From contig NZ_JAKUDO010000001.1 in assembly GCF_022436485.1 (NCBI RefSeq), forward strand, positions 1,302,001 through 1,366,000: a stretch of 64,000 nucleotides of DNA. The letters are read 5' to 3'. A program made the position numbers and the translations under genes. The notes below the pieces were generated by a model. That model did no database searches, was not told the DNA's origin, and worked only from the letters and a program-made list of their open reading frames with translations. The stretch comes from Agrococcus sp. ARC_14. GTDB taxonomy: Bacteria > Actinomycetota > Actinomycetes > Actinomycetales > Microbacteriaceae. Shown here piece by piece: positions 1-8,625 of the stretch. Every line of letters starts with the position of its first letter. Within the stretch, counting starts at the first letter, position 1.

Positions 1-1220
1 CCTACGTCGACTGGAACCTCGTCAATCTGATCGGCAAGCCCGCGCACGTGTTCGCAGAGCAGGCCGGCTTCGAGTCGGTCGAGGCGCTGCACACGTTCCT
101 CGAGGAGACGCCGGCTGGCGACCCAGAGAACCCGATCGAGCCGAACGAGCAGCTGAGTGCGCTCGCCGAGTTCTGGAACACGGGCTACAACATCACCGCG
201 ATGCCGGAGGACGAGAGCCTCCTGGTGAGCGCTGGCATGTGGGTCGTCAAGGACTTCCAGGCCGACGACGGTGGCTTCATCTCCTTCGAGCGCAACCCCG
301 AGTGGCGCGGCGAGCAGGCTCCGTCGTTCGACGAGCTGATCCTGCGCTTCATCGGTGACCCGAACGCGCAGATCACGGCCCTCCAGAACGGTGAGGTCGA
401 CGTCATCGAGCCCCAGCCCTCGGCTGACACGGTCTCGGCGATCGAAGCCTTCGACGGCACCCTCATCCAGGGTCCGCAGCTGTCGTACGACCACCTCGAC
501 CTGACGTTCAACGAGACCTTCGCCGACCCGGCCGTCCGTGAGGCATTCCTGCTCACGATCCCGCGCCAGGCGATCCTCGAGGCCGTCGTCACCCCGGTCG
601 ACCCCGAGGCAGAGGTGCTCAACTCGCAGCAGTTCGTCGCCAACCAGCCGCAGTACGCCGACGCGATCGCCGCGAACGGCTACAGCGACTACGCGGAGCC
701 CGACATCGCGCGCGCCACCGAGCTGCTCGCCGGCGCCACGCCGACGGTCAGCATCCTCTACAACACGGCCAACCCGAACCGCGTCGACGCCTTCCAGCTC
801 ATCCAGGCGAGCGCGGCAGAGGCCGGCTTCATCGTCGAGGACGCGGGCTCGCCCGACTGGTCGACCCTGCTCGGCAGCGGTTCGTACGACGCGTCGATCT
901 TCGGTTGGATCTCCCCGGGTGCTGGATACGCCAGCCTCCCGCAGATCTGGCAGACCGGCGGCGGCGGCAACTACAACAACTACTCCAACGCCGAGGTCGA
1001 CACCCTGGCTGACGAGTCGCAGGTCACCATCGGCGACGAGGAGCGCCTCACCGAGATCCAGGTCGAGATCGACCGCCTCTCGCGCGAGGACTTCTACGGC
1101 CTGCCGCTCTTCCAGGTCCCCGGCCTGGTGGCGACCAACGGCACCGTCGACGGTGTGGTCTACAACGGCGGCCAGACGGGCGCCATCTGGAACACGTGGG
1201 AGTGGTCGCTCGTCGGCTGA
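1..1220 (+). CDS. ABC transporter substrate-binding protein, family 5 (3' part only)
   Basis: This is the C-terminal part of an extracellular solute-binding protein of the SBP_bac_5 (oligopeptide/dipeptide/nickel) family. The reading frame is open from the first bases of the window, so the GTG at 48 is an internal valine and the true start, signal peptide and lipobox lie upstream. About 405 codons remain. Recognisable family stretches are the run around residues 80-130 (FISFERNPEWRG..., then DPNAQITALQNGEVDV), typical of the ligand-enclosing lobes, and the C-terminal region where these proteins end soon after a conserved Trp-rich segment (WNTWEWSLVG). The permease and ATPase genes of the same importer follow at 1359, 2897 and 4605. 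The protein should capture peptides or a similar solute outside the membrane. The exact ligand cannot be read from sequence. Confidence 0.9.
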   Translation, partial: YVDWNLVNLIGKPAHVFAEQAGFESVEALHTFLEETPAGDPENPIEPNEQLSALAEFWNTGYNITAMPEDESLLVSAGMWVVKDFQADDGGFISFERNPEWRGEQAPSFDELILRFIGDPNAQITALQNGEVDVIEPQPSADTVSAIEAFDGTLIQGPQLSYDHLDLTFNETFADPAVREAFLLTIPRQAILEAVVTPVDPEAEVLNSQQFVANQPQYADAIAANGYSDYAEPDIARATELLAGATPTVSILYNTANPNRVDAFQLIQASAAEAGFIVEDAGSPDWSTLLGSGSYDASIFGWISPGAGYASLPQIWQTGGGGNYNNYSNAEVDTLADESQVTIGDEERLTEIQVEIDRLSREDFYGLPLFQVPGLVATNGTVDGVVYNGGQTGAIWNTWEWSLVG

Positions 1221-1253
1221 CGCTGACGGTATGATTCCCCACTAGTCCTACCC

Positions 1254-1293
1254 GGCCGTGGTTGCCGGGGCTCAGGCCCCGGCAACCACGGCC
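1254..1293. terminator. Perfect 18-bp stem-loop between binding-protein and permease genes
   Basis: Bases 1254-1271 and 1276-1293 are perfect reverse complements around a TCAG loop. The stem is GC-rich and no T-run follows. Because it lies between the substrate-binding gene and its permease gene, it probably works as a partial terminator or an mRNA-stabilising 3' structure that keeps the binding protein in excess over the membrane parts. Confidence 0.75.
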
Positions 1294-1358
1294 ATCCCGT
1301 GTCCGTCCTCAATCGCGCGCGATCCGTGCGATCACCGACTGATCGGAGCTATTGAGCC

Positions 1359-2900
1359 GTGCTCAGCTTCATTGTGAGGCGCATCCTCGCCTCCATCCTC
1401 ACCCTTCTCGTGGCCTCGTTCCTCATGTACGTGCTCGCCGCGAACTCGGGCAACCCTCTGCAAGACCTGCAGGGCTCCAACGCTCCGAACGCGCAGCTGC
1501 TGATCGGCCAGCGCATCGAGCGGCTCTCGCTCGACGTGCCGCCGCCGCTGCGCTGGTTCGGCTGGATCGCCGGTGCCGCAGGCTGCCTCGTGCCCTTCGC
1601 GACGTGCGATCTCGGCACCGACCTCAACTACACGCCAGTGACGGCCTTGCTGCCGGGCGCCGTGGCCTCGACGGTGAGGCTCGTGTCGGCGTCGACGATC
1701 CTGGCGATCATCTTCGGCATCATCACCGGCATCGTCTCGGCGCTGCGCCAGTACTCGGCCTTCGACTTCGGCATGACGTTCGTCAGCTTCTTCCTCTACT
1801 CGCTGCCGTCGTTCCTGGCTGCGGTGCTGCTGAAGGAGTTCATCGCGATCGACTTCAACAACTGGCTCTCGAGCGGAGACTCGAGCTTCGGCATCGTGCC
1901 GACGGTCGTCATCGCGCTCGTGATCGCCTTCATCATGCAGGCGCTGGTCGCGGGCGATCTGCGCAAGCGCCTGATCAGCTTCGTGATCGCGGGTGCCGCG
2001 ACCGCCGCGCTGCTGACCTACCTCGACGCGTCGAACTGGTTCCAGCAGCCGGGTCTCGGTGCGGTCGGACTGCTGCTGCTCATCGGCGGCACCGTCTTCG
2101 CCGCCACCGCGGTGATGGCCGGCTTCGGCAACCGCCGCGCGCTCATCGGCGCGAGCGTGGCCGGCGTGCTCGCCTATGCCTCCTACTTCGTGCTGCAGGG
2201 GCTGTTCGCGATCTCGACGGTGTGGACGATCGGCATCCTGGGTCTTGCGACGCTGGCGGTCTGCTTCGTGGCCGGCTGGCTGATCGGCGGCCCGGATCGC
2301 GGCCAGGTGATCCGCGTGACGATGCTCGTGGGCTTCCTGTCCTCGCTCCTCGTCGTCGCCGACCGCTACATGCAGGCATGGCCCGCCTACCTCGCGAGCC
2401 CGCGCATCAACAACCGGCCGATCGCGACGGTCGGCGAGCAGACGGTCGGGCTCTCCGGCGACATGTGGCTCACGGGCCTCGACACGTTCACGCACTTCCT
2501 GCTGCCGACGATCTCGCTCACGCTCATCTCGTTCGCCGGCTACACGCGGTACGCGCGGGCCGGACTGCTCGAGGTGCTCAACCAGGACTACATCCGCACC
2601 GCGCGGGCGAAGGGCCTCACCGAGCGCACCGTGATCACGCGGCACGCGTTCCGCAACATGCTCATCCCGATCACGACGATCGTGGCTGCTGACATCGGCG
2701 TGCTGCTGGGCGGCGCGCTCATCACCGAGCGCATCTTCGCCATCAGCGGCATGGGAGCGCTGTTCAACATCTCGCTCGGTCGCGTGGATGTGAATCCGAT
2801 CATGGGCTACTTCCTCGTGATCGCCATCACCGCCATCCTGTTCAACTTCCTGGCAGATCTGAGCTACGCGCTCCTCGACCCGAGAGTGAGGGTCAAGTGA
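1359..2900 (+). CDS. ABC transporter permease, DppB/OppB type, with large internal membrane insertion
   Basis: Integral membrane subunit of the peptide-type importer (BPD_transp_1 fold). The N-terminus (MLSFIVRRILASILTLLVAS) is the usual first transmembrane helix with an Arg pair. The C-terminal third carries the ATPase-contacting EAA loop (around residues 395-415, YTRYARAGLLEVLNQDY) and ends in DPRVRVK, typical of DppB proteins. The protein has 513 residues, whereas family members usually have 310-340. The surplus is an extra hydrophobic block at about residues 170-340 that could add several transmembrane segments. The start is a GTG with GGAG 10 nt upstream (1345-1348). The stop overlaps the next permease by 4 nt, so the two are translationally coupled. 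Confidence 0.92.
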   Translation: MLSFIVRRILASILTLLVASFLMYVLAANSGNPLQDLQGSNAPNAQLLIGQRIERLSLDVPPPLRWFGWIAGAAGCLVPFATCDLGTDLNYTPVTALLPGAVASTVRLVSASTILAIIFGIITGIVSALRQYSAFDFGMTFVSFFLYSLPSFLAAVLLKEFIAIDFNNWLSSGDSSFGIVPTVVIALVIAFIMQALVAGDLRKRLISFVIAGAATAALLTYLDASNWFQQPGLGAVGLLLLIGGTVFAATAVMAGFGNRRALIGASVAGVLAYASYFVLQGLFAISTVWTIGILGLATLAVCFVAGWLIGGPDRGQVIRVTMLVGFLSSLLVVADRYMQAWPAYLASPRINNRPIATVGEQTVGLSGDMWLTGLDTFTHFLLPTISLTLISFAGYTRYARAGLLEVLNQDYIRTARAKGLTERTVITRHAFRNMLIPITTIVAADIGVLLGGALITERIFAISGMGALFNISLGRVDVNPIMGYFLVIAITAILFNFLADLSYALLDPRVRVK

Positions 2901-3907
2901 CGAACACCACCCCCGTAGGCGCCGCGACGACCGGCGAGGGCGAGTCCGGCCTGAGCCAGGGTCGCCTGATCATGCGGCGCTTCGTCAGCAACAAGACCTC
3001 GATGGTCTCGCTGGTGCTGCTGGTCGCGATCTTCGTGTTCTCCGTCTCGGCGATCGGCATCGGGCCGATCCCCGGCTGGTGGCCGCTCGACTACCGCCAG
3101 CCGATGACACTGGTCGACGGCGGCCGTCCGACCGTCTCCTTGATCCCCGAGTGGCTGGGCGGCGCAGGCTTCTTCCTCGGTGAGCACCCCTTCGGCCAGA
3201 CCCGCATCGGCGTCGACTACTTCGCAGCGACGATGCGCGGCGTGCAGAACTCGTTCCTCGTCATCGTGCTGCTCGCGGGCGTCGCCACGGTGCTCGGCAC
3301 CGTGGTCGGCGCGATCGCCGGCTACTACCGCGGCTGGGTCGACGCGGTCCTGATGCGCATCACGGATGTCTTCATCGTCATCCCCACCATCGTCGTCGGC
3401 GCCGTCGTGGGTCGAGCGACGGGCGGCCTTGGCGTGCAGTGGCTGGCGATCTTCCTCGGCCTCGTGGCCTGGATGGGCATCGCACGACTCGTGCGCGCCG
3501 AGTTCCTCTCGCTGCGCGAGCGGGAGTTCGTCGAGGCTGCCCGCGTCGCTGGCGCGAGCGACACGCGCATCATCTTCAAGCACATCCTGCCGAACGCCAT
3601 GGGCGTCGTCATCGTTGCCGCGTCGCTCATCGCATCTGCGGCGATCATCCTCGAGGCCGCGCTGAGCTTCCTCGGCTACGGCATCCGACCTCCCGAGGCG
3701 TCGCTCGGCCTGCTGGTCTCCGACAACCAGTCGGCGTTCGCGAGCAGGCCGTGGCTGTTCTGGTTCCCGGCGTTCTTCATCGTCACGCCCGCGCTGCTGA
3801 TCAACTTCATCGGCGACGGCCTGCGCGACGCGTTCGACCCGCGCCAGAAGCGGTTCTCGGTGCGGCGCACCAAGGAGCTGCCCGCGGTCGAGGAGCAGCG
3901 CGCGTGA
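2897..3907 (+). CDS. ABC transporter permease, DppC/OppC type
   Basis: Second membrane subunit of the importer (336 residues, normal family length). The GTG start overlaps the stop of the upstream permease (GTGA). There is a cytosolic N-terminal tail, a first transmembrane helix at about residues 38-60, a long periplasmic-type loop, and the EAA loop (AEFLSLREREFVEAARVAGA, near 197-216), which docks on the ATPase. It ends with DGLRDAFDPRQK, the usual OppC tail. It pairs with the product of the gene at 1359, and the double ATPase at 4605 should power both. Only 17 bp separate its stop from the stop of the convergent PH-domain gene. Confidence 0.93.
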   Translation: MTNTTPVGAATTGEGESGLSQGRLIMRRFVSNKTSMVSLVLLVAIFVFSVSAIGIGPIPGWWPLDYRQPMTLVDGGRPTVSLIPEWLGGAGFFLGEHPFGQTRIGVDYFAATMRGVQNSFLVIVLLAGVATVLGTVVGAIAGYYRGWVDAVLMRITDVFIVIPTIVVGAVVGRATGGLGVQWLAIFLGLVAWMGIARLVRAEFLSLREREFVEAARVAGASDTRIIFKHILPNAMGVVIVAASLIASAAIILEAALSFLGYGIRPPEASLGLLVSDNQSAFASRPWLFWFPAFFIVTPALLINFIGDGLRDAFDPRQKRFSVRRTKELPAVEEQRA

Positions 3908-3924
3908 TGCGCACCGAGCAAGGC

Positions 3925-4542
3925 TCAGAGCAGCAGCGGCACGGTCGCGGCAAGCACCGGGCCGGCGATGAGCGCGGCCACGCGACCCCAGTGCACGGTG
4001 ACGGGCACCGCGATCGCCTCGGCGTCGGCGCTGCCGTTCGCGAGGCGATCCCAGCGGTCGCGCACGAGCGCCGCCGCGTCGCCCGACTCGGTGCCCGGCA
4101 GGTCGCCGATGCGCATCCCCGCATCGAGCGGGCTGCGTGGGTCACGAGGATCCCGGTCGTCGCGGAAGCGACGGGCCTTGCGGCGCGCGATGAGCGCGCT
4201 GGCCTGCGGGGCGCACCACACCGACCAGCTGCGCCCGGGCGTGAAGAGCGTCAGAGCGAACTTCGTGTCGACGTGGATGAGCGCGTCCCAGGCCACGCGG
4301 ATGGTGCGCAGCGGATTGCGGATCTCGCTCCCGTGCGCATCGACCACCAGCGCCGGCGCCCACATGGCGACGTACGCCGCATAGGCCAACCAGGCCGCCA
4401 CGATGATCGTCGCGACGACGCCCTGCAGCTGCGACTGCAGCGCGAGCAGGCCGCCGAGCACCACCAGCAGCGCCCAGCAGGCGATGGCGACGCCTCGGTT
4501 GACGCGAGAGTGCAGGGTCACGGCAGGCTGATCGTCGTTCAC
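3925..4542 (-). CDS. PH-domain (bPH_6-like) membrane protein
   Basis: Small membrane protein of unknown role. Two hydrophobic helices lie near the N-terminus (starting AIACWALLVVLGG), followed by a stretch resembling the bacterial PH domain family bPH_6 (APALVVDAHGSEIRNPLRT, then a Trp and a LTLFTPGRSWSVW segment), and a final hydrophobic helix at the C-terminus. The start is uncertain. I use the GTG at 4542 (205 residues), which begins just before the first helix. An in-frame ATG at 4578 is also possible. The frame stays open to 4632, but that would run into the ATPase gene at 4605. The gene lies in reverse orientation between the permease and ATPase genes of the importer, which is unusual. 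Confidence 0.7.
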   Translation of the reverse strand: MNDDQPAVTLHSRVNRGVAIACWALLVVLGGLLALQSQLQGVVATIIVAAWLAYAAYVAMWAPALVVDAHGSEIRNPLRTIRVAWDALIHVDTKFALTLFTPGRSWSVWCAPQASALIARRKARRFRDDRDPRDPRSPLDAGMRIGDLPGTESGDAAALVRDRWDRLANGSADAEAIAVPVTVHWGRVAALIAGPVLAATVPLLL

Positions 4543-4604
4543 AACTTCATGGTCGCAGGCACCGCGCCGCGCGCCCATTCCGACACCCCGCAGGAGGAGG
4601 CGGC

Positions 4605-6509
4605 ATGACTTCCGACACCACGCAGGCCGCACAGGTGAAGCACGGCGATGTGCCCGCGCTGCAGATCTCGAACCTCGACGTCCACTTCGCCGTCGAGGGC
4701 TACTGGGTTCCGGCTGCGGACAACGTCTCCTTCGAGATCGGCAAGGGCGAGGTCGTCGCCGTCGTCGGTGAGTCGGGCTCTGGCAAGAGCGTCTCGTCGA
4801 TGGCCATCCTCGACCTGCTGCCGAAGAACGCCCGCGTCGGCGGCTCGATCCGGCTGGCGGGGGAGGAGCTCATCGGGCTCAAGCCCGCGCAGATGCGCGA
4901 GGTGCGAGGCAATCGCGTCTCCGCGATCTTCCAGGAGCCGATGACGGCGCTGAACCCCGTGTTCACCGTGGGATTCCAGATCATGGAGGCCCTGCGCGTC
5001 CACCGTGGCTCCACGCCGAGCGAGGCCAAGGATCGCGCGATGGAGATGCTCGAGCTCGTCGAGCTCCCCGACCCGGAGAAGGCCTTCAAGTCCTACCCGC
5101 ACCAGCTCTCCGGTGGTCAGCGCCAGCGCGCCATGATCGCCATGGCGCTCGCGCTCGACCCCGAGCTGCTGATCGCAGACGAGCCCACCACGGCGCTCGA
5201 CGTGACGGTGCAGGCCGAGATCCTCGAGCTCATGCGCGACCTCAAGGATCGCCTGGGCTCCGCAGTGCTGCTCATCACGCACGACATGGGTGTCGTCGCC
5301 GACCTCGCAGACTGGGTCGTCGTGATGGAGAAGGGCGTGATCGTCGAGCAGGGCCCGGTGCGCGAGATCTTCGCTGCGCCCAAGCAGGCGTACACGCAGA
5401 TGCTGCTGTCGTCGGTGCCCAGGCTCGGTGAAGGTGCCGAGGGCGCAGAGGCGATCGACCTCACCGCAGCGCTCGCGCTCGTCGCGGATGAGGAGGTCGA
5501 GGACGAAGGCCTCCGCAAGCGGGTCGAGATCAACGCACGCGTCGCGGCGGAGGCGAAGCGGTCCGAGAAGCAGTTCGAGGGCAAGCCGGTGCTCGTGCTC
5601 GACGACGTCGCCATCGAGTACGGCAAGAAGGGCAAGCTCGGCACCTTCCGCGCGGTCGACGGCGTCTCGCTGCAGATCCACGCGGGGGAGATCCTGGGTC
5701 TCGTGGGCGAGTCGGGCTCCGGCAAGTCGACGATCGGCCGTGCGGCCATCGGCCTGCAGCCGATCGCCGAGGGCCGCCTTGAGGTCGCAGGCATCGACAT
5801 CTCGAACATCGACCGCAAGCTCGCGCGCAGCCTCAACCGCAAGGTCGGCATCGTCTTCCAGGATCCGTCGTCGTCGCTCAACCCGCGACTGCCGATCGGT
5901 GAATCCATCGGTGAGCCGATGTACCTGGCGAGGATCCACCGCGGAGCCGCGCTCGACAAGCGCGTCGAAGAGCTGCTGGACGCCGTGCGCCTGCCGCGCT
6001 CGTACCGCAACCGGTTCCCGCACGAGCTCTCCGGTGGTCAGAAGCAGCGTGTCGGCATCGCGCGGGCGCTGTCGATGAGCCCGGAGCTGCTGGTGGCCGA
6101 CGAGCCGACCAGCGCGCTCGACGTCTCGGTGCAGGCCACCGTGCTCGAGCTGCTGCGCGAGCTGCAGCAGGAGCAGGGCTTCGCGTGCCTGTTCATCAGC
6201 CACGACCTCGCGGTCGTCGATCTGATGTCGGACCGCATCGCGGTGATGCACCACGGCAAGATCGTGGAGCAGGGCATGCGCGACGCGATCCTGCGCGCGC
6301 CGGAGGAGCCCTACACCCAGCGCCTCATCGCGGCCATCCCGGTGCCGGATCCTGACAAGCAGCGGGCCAGGCGAGAGCTGCGGCACCAGGTGCTGGCTCG
6401 CACGGCCGAGGAGTCGCAGGAGGGCGAGGTGCCGGAGACAGGCGACCCCAAGCGCATCGTCGAGCAGCAGCAGGGCGATCACGCCATCGACGAGCAGCGC
6501 AGCATCTGA
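4605..6509 (+). CDS. ABC transporter ATP-binding protein, fused DppD-DppF type
   Basis: Cytosolic motor of the peptide importer with two ATPase domains in one 634-residue chain. Domain 1 has Walker A GESGSGKS (55-62), signature LSGGQRQR and Walker [13 protein letters not shown]. Domain 2 has Walker [10 protein letters not shown] (about 368-376), signature LSGGQKQR and [13 protein letters not shown] charged linker (about 270-325) joins them. Each half has the C-terminal extension seen in oligopeptide-type ATPases ([13 protein letters not shown] and [15 protein letters not shown]). The ATG start is preceded by a strong Shine-Dalgarno run (AGGAGG at 4592-4597). The reverse gene upstream means this gene needs either its own promoter inside that gene or read-through transcription from the permeases. 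Confidence 0.95.
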   Translation: MTSDTTQAAQVKHGDVPALQISNLDVHFAVEGYWVPAADNVSFEIGKGEVVAVVGESGSGKSVSSMAILDLLPKNARVGGSIRLAGEELIGLKPAQMREVRGNRVSAIFQEPMTALNPVFTVGFQIMEALRVHRGSTPSEAKDRAMEMLELVELPDPEKAFKSYPHQLSGGQRQRAMIAMALALDPELLIADEPTTALDVTVQAEILELMRDLKDRLGSAVLLITHDMGVVADLADWVVVMEKGVIVEQGPVREIFAAPKQAYTQMLLSSVPRLGEGAEGAEAIDLTAALALVADEEVEDEGLRKRVEINARVAAEAKRSEKQFEGKPVLVLDDVAIEYGKKGKLGTFRAVDGVSLQIHAGEILGLVGESGSGKSTIGRAAIGLQPIAEGRLEVAGIDISNIDRKLARSLNRKVGIVFQDPSSSLNPRLPIGESIGEPMYLARIHRGAALDKRVEELLDAVRLPRSYRNRFPHELSGGQKQRVGIARALSMSPELLVADEPTSALDVSVQATVLELLRELQQEQGFACLFISHDLAVVDLMSDRIAVMHHGKIVEQGMRDAILRAPEEPYTQRLIAAIPVPDPDKQRARRELRHQVLARTAEESQEGEVPETGDPKRIVEQQQGDHAIDEQRSI

Positions 6510-6513
6510 TTCG

Positions 6514-6544
6514 TGACCGCACGGCCGCGACCGCCCGCTAAGAT
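6514..6544 (+). promoter_or_regulatory. Candidate typA promoter
   Basis: A TAAGAT box (6539-6544) fits a sigma-70 -10 element. TGACCG (6514-6519) is a possible -35 with a long 19-bp spacer. Transcription would begin near 6551, leaving a leader of about 45 nt that contains the GGAAGG ribosome site (6583-6588) of typA. Confidence 0.45.
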
Positions 6545-6595
6545 GGGCGATCGCGGCCGTTCGTCGCACAATTCCTCATACCGGAAGGCACCTGC

Positions 6596-8497
6596 ATGCC
6601 GATCGCCGCGCGATCAGACCTCCGCAACGTGGCGATCGTCGCCCACGTGGACCACGGAAAGACCACTCTCGTCGACGCGATGCTCCGCCAGACGGGCTCG
6701 TTCACTGCCCACCAGGCCGTCGACGAGCGGGTGATGGACTCCGGTGATCTCGAGCGCGAGAAGGGCATCACGATCCTCGCCAAGAACACCGCGATCCGGT
6801 ATGCGGGCGAGCACACCGACACCCCCGTGACGATCAACGTCATCGACACCCCCGGCCACGCAGACTTCGGTGGCGAGGTGGAGCGCGGCCTGTCGATGGT
6901 GGACGGCGTCGTGCTGCTGGTGGACGCCTCCGAGGGCCCGCTGCCGCAGACGCGCTTCGTGCTCCGCAAGGCACTCGAGGCCAAGCTGCCCGTCATCCTG
7001 CTGGTCAACAAGACCGACCGCCACGACGCCCGTATCGATGCGGTCGTGACCGAGAGCCAGGACCTGCTGCTCGGCCTGGCCTCCGACCTCGCCGACGACG
7101 TCCCGGACCTCGACCTCGACGCAGTCCTCGACGTGCCGGTGGTCTACGCATCCGGCAAGGCCGGCCGCGCCTCGACCAACAAGCCCGCCGACGGCGAGCT
7201 GCCCGACAGCGAGAACCTCGAGCCGCTGTTCGCCGCGATCCTCGAGCACATCCCTGAGCCGACCTACGACGACCAGGCTCCGCTGCAGGCGCACGTCACC
7301 AACCTCGACGCATCACCCTTCCTCGGTCGCATCGCCCTGCTGCGCGTCAAGGCCGGCGAGATCCGCAAGGGCCAGACGGTCGCGTGGGTGCGGCACGACG
7401 GTGAGGTGCAGAACGTGCGCATCACCGAGCTGCTCGAGACGAAGGCGCTGACCCGCGTCCCCGCAGAGAGCGCCGGTCCGGGCGACATCGTGGCGGTCGC
7501 GGGCATCCCCGACATCACGATCGGCGAGACGCTCGCCGACCCCGACGACGTGCGCCCGCTGCCGACGATCACCGTCGACGAGCCCGCCATCTCGATGACG
7601 ATCGGCACGAACACATCGCCGCTCGCCGGCAAGATCAAGGGCGCGAAGCTCACCGGCCGCATGGTGAAGGATCGCCTCGACCGCGAGCTGATCGGCAACG
7701 TGTCGCTGCGCGTCGTCGACGTGGGCCGTCCCGACGCGTGGGAGGTGCAGGGCCGCGGAGAGCTGGCCCTGGCGATCCTGGTCGAGCAGATGCGTCGCGA
7801 GGGCTTCGAGCTCACCGTCGGCAAGCCGCAGGTCGTCACCCGCCAGATCGACGGCAAGCTGCATGAGCCGTTCGAGCACCTGACGGTCGATGTCCCCGAG
7901 GAGCACCTCGGCGCCGTGACCCAGCTGCTCGCGGCCCGCAAGGGCATCATGGACGGCATGCAGAACCACGGCACCGGCTGGGTTCGCATGGAGTTCGTCG
8001 TGCCGAGCCGCGGCCTGATCGGCTTCCGCACGGAGTTCATGACCATCACGCGCGGCACGGGCATCGCGAACGCGATCTCGCACGGCACGCAGCCGTGGGC
8101 CGGCGCGATCGTCACGCGCAGCAACGGCGCGCTGGTCTCCGACCGCACGGGCGTCGCGACGCCGTTCGCGATGATGGCGCTGCAGGAGCGCGGCACCTTC
8201 TTCGTGGAGCCCGGCGATGATGTCTACGAGGGCATGGTCGTCGGCGAGAACTCGCGCTCCGACGACATGGACGTGAACGTCACCAAGGAGAAGAAGCTCA
8301 ACAACATCCGCTCGGCAAATGCTGAAGAGCTCGAGCGACTGACGCCCTCCAAGCAGCTCTCGCTCGAGGAGTGCCTCGAGTGGGCGCGAGACGACGAGTG
8401 CGTCGAGGTGACGCCGAACAACGTGCGCATCCGCAAGGTGATCCTCGATGCGACCACGCGTGGCCGCGAGGCGAGCCGCCTGAAGAAGCAGGGCTAG
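6596..8497 (+). CDS. typA: Ribosome-associated translational GTPase TypA/BipA
   Basis: TypA binds the ribosome in the manner of EF-G and LepA and is linked to stress growth and large-subunit assembly. The G domain starts at once: P-loop AHVDHGKT (16-23), the DTPGHADF G3 motif and the NKTD G4 motif are all present. The EF-Tu-like domain 2, the EF-G-like domain V and the TypA-specific C-terminal domain follow (for example GRGELALAILVEQMRREGFE and VPSRGLIGFRTEFMT). The length of 633 residues is normal. The ATG start has GGAAGG 8-13 nt upstream. The gene stands alone after the ABC transporter and is followed by a two-tier hairpin. Confidence 0.98.
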   Translation: MPIAARSDLRNVAIVAHVDHGKTTLVDAMLRQTGSFTAHQAVDERVMDSGDLEREKGITILAKNTAIRYAGEHTDTPVTINVIDTPGHADFGGEVERGLSMVDGVVLLVDASEGPLPQTRFVLRKALEAKLPVILLVNKTDRHDARIDAVVTESQDLLLGLASDLADDVPDLDLDAVLDVPVVYASGKAGRASTNKPADGELPDSENLEPLFAAILEHIPEPTYDDQAPLQAHVTNLDASPFLGRIALLRVKAGEIRKGQTVAWVRHDGEVQNVRITELLETKALTRVPAESAGPGDIVAVAGIPDITIGETLADPDDVRPLPTITVDEPAISMTIGTNTSPLAGKIKGAKLTGRMVKDRLDRELIGNVSLRVVDVGRPDAWEVQGRGELALAILVEQMRREGFELTVGKPQVVTRQIDGKLHEPFEHLTVDVPEEHLGAVTQLLAARKGIMDGMQNHGTGWVRMEFVVPSRGLIGFRTEFMTITRGTGIANAISHGTQPWAGAIVTRSNGALVSDRTGVATPFAMMALQERGTFFVEPGDDVYEGMVVGENSRSDDMDVNVTKEKKLNNIRSANAEELERLTPSKQLSLEECLEWARDDECVEVTPNNVRIRKVILDATTRGREASRLKKQG

Positions 8498-8509
8498 CAG
8501 CCGAGCTTG

Positions 8510-8565
8510 GACCCGTTCCACCACTCCCGACCCGGTGTACCGGGTCGCAGATGGTGGAACGGGTC
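8510..8565. terminator. Two-tier hairpin terminator between convergent genes
   Basis: Outer arms 8510-8523 and 8552-8565 are perfect 14-nt reverse complements. Nested between them is a second hairpin, GACCCGG (8529-8535), a TGTA loop, and CCGGGTC (8540-8546). There is no T-run. Its position just after typA and 60 bp before the end of the oppositely oriented monooxygenase gene suits a bidirectional terminator. Confidence 0.75.
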
Positions 8566-8625
8566 GGTGAAGTGCGGGCGCCGGGCGGGCTCCGCAGGCG
8601 TGCGCTGCCACGGAGCCCGTCGTCC

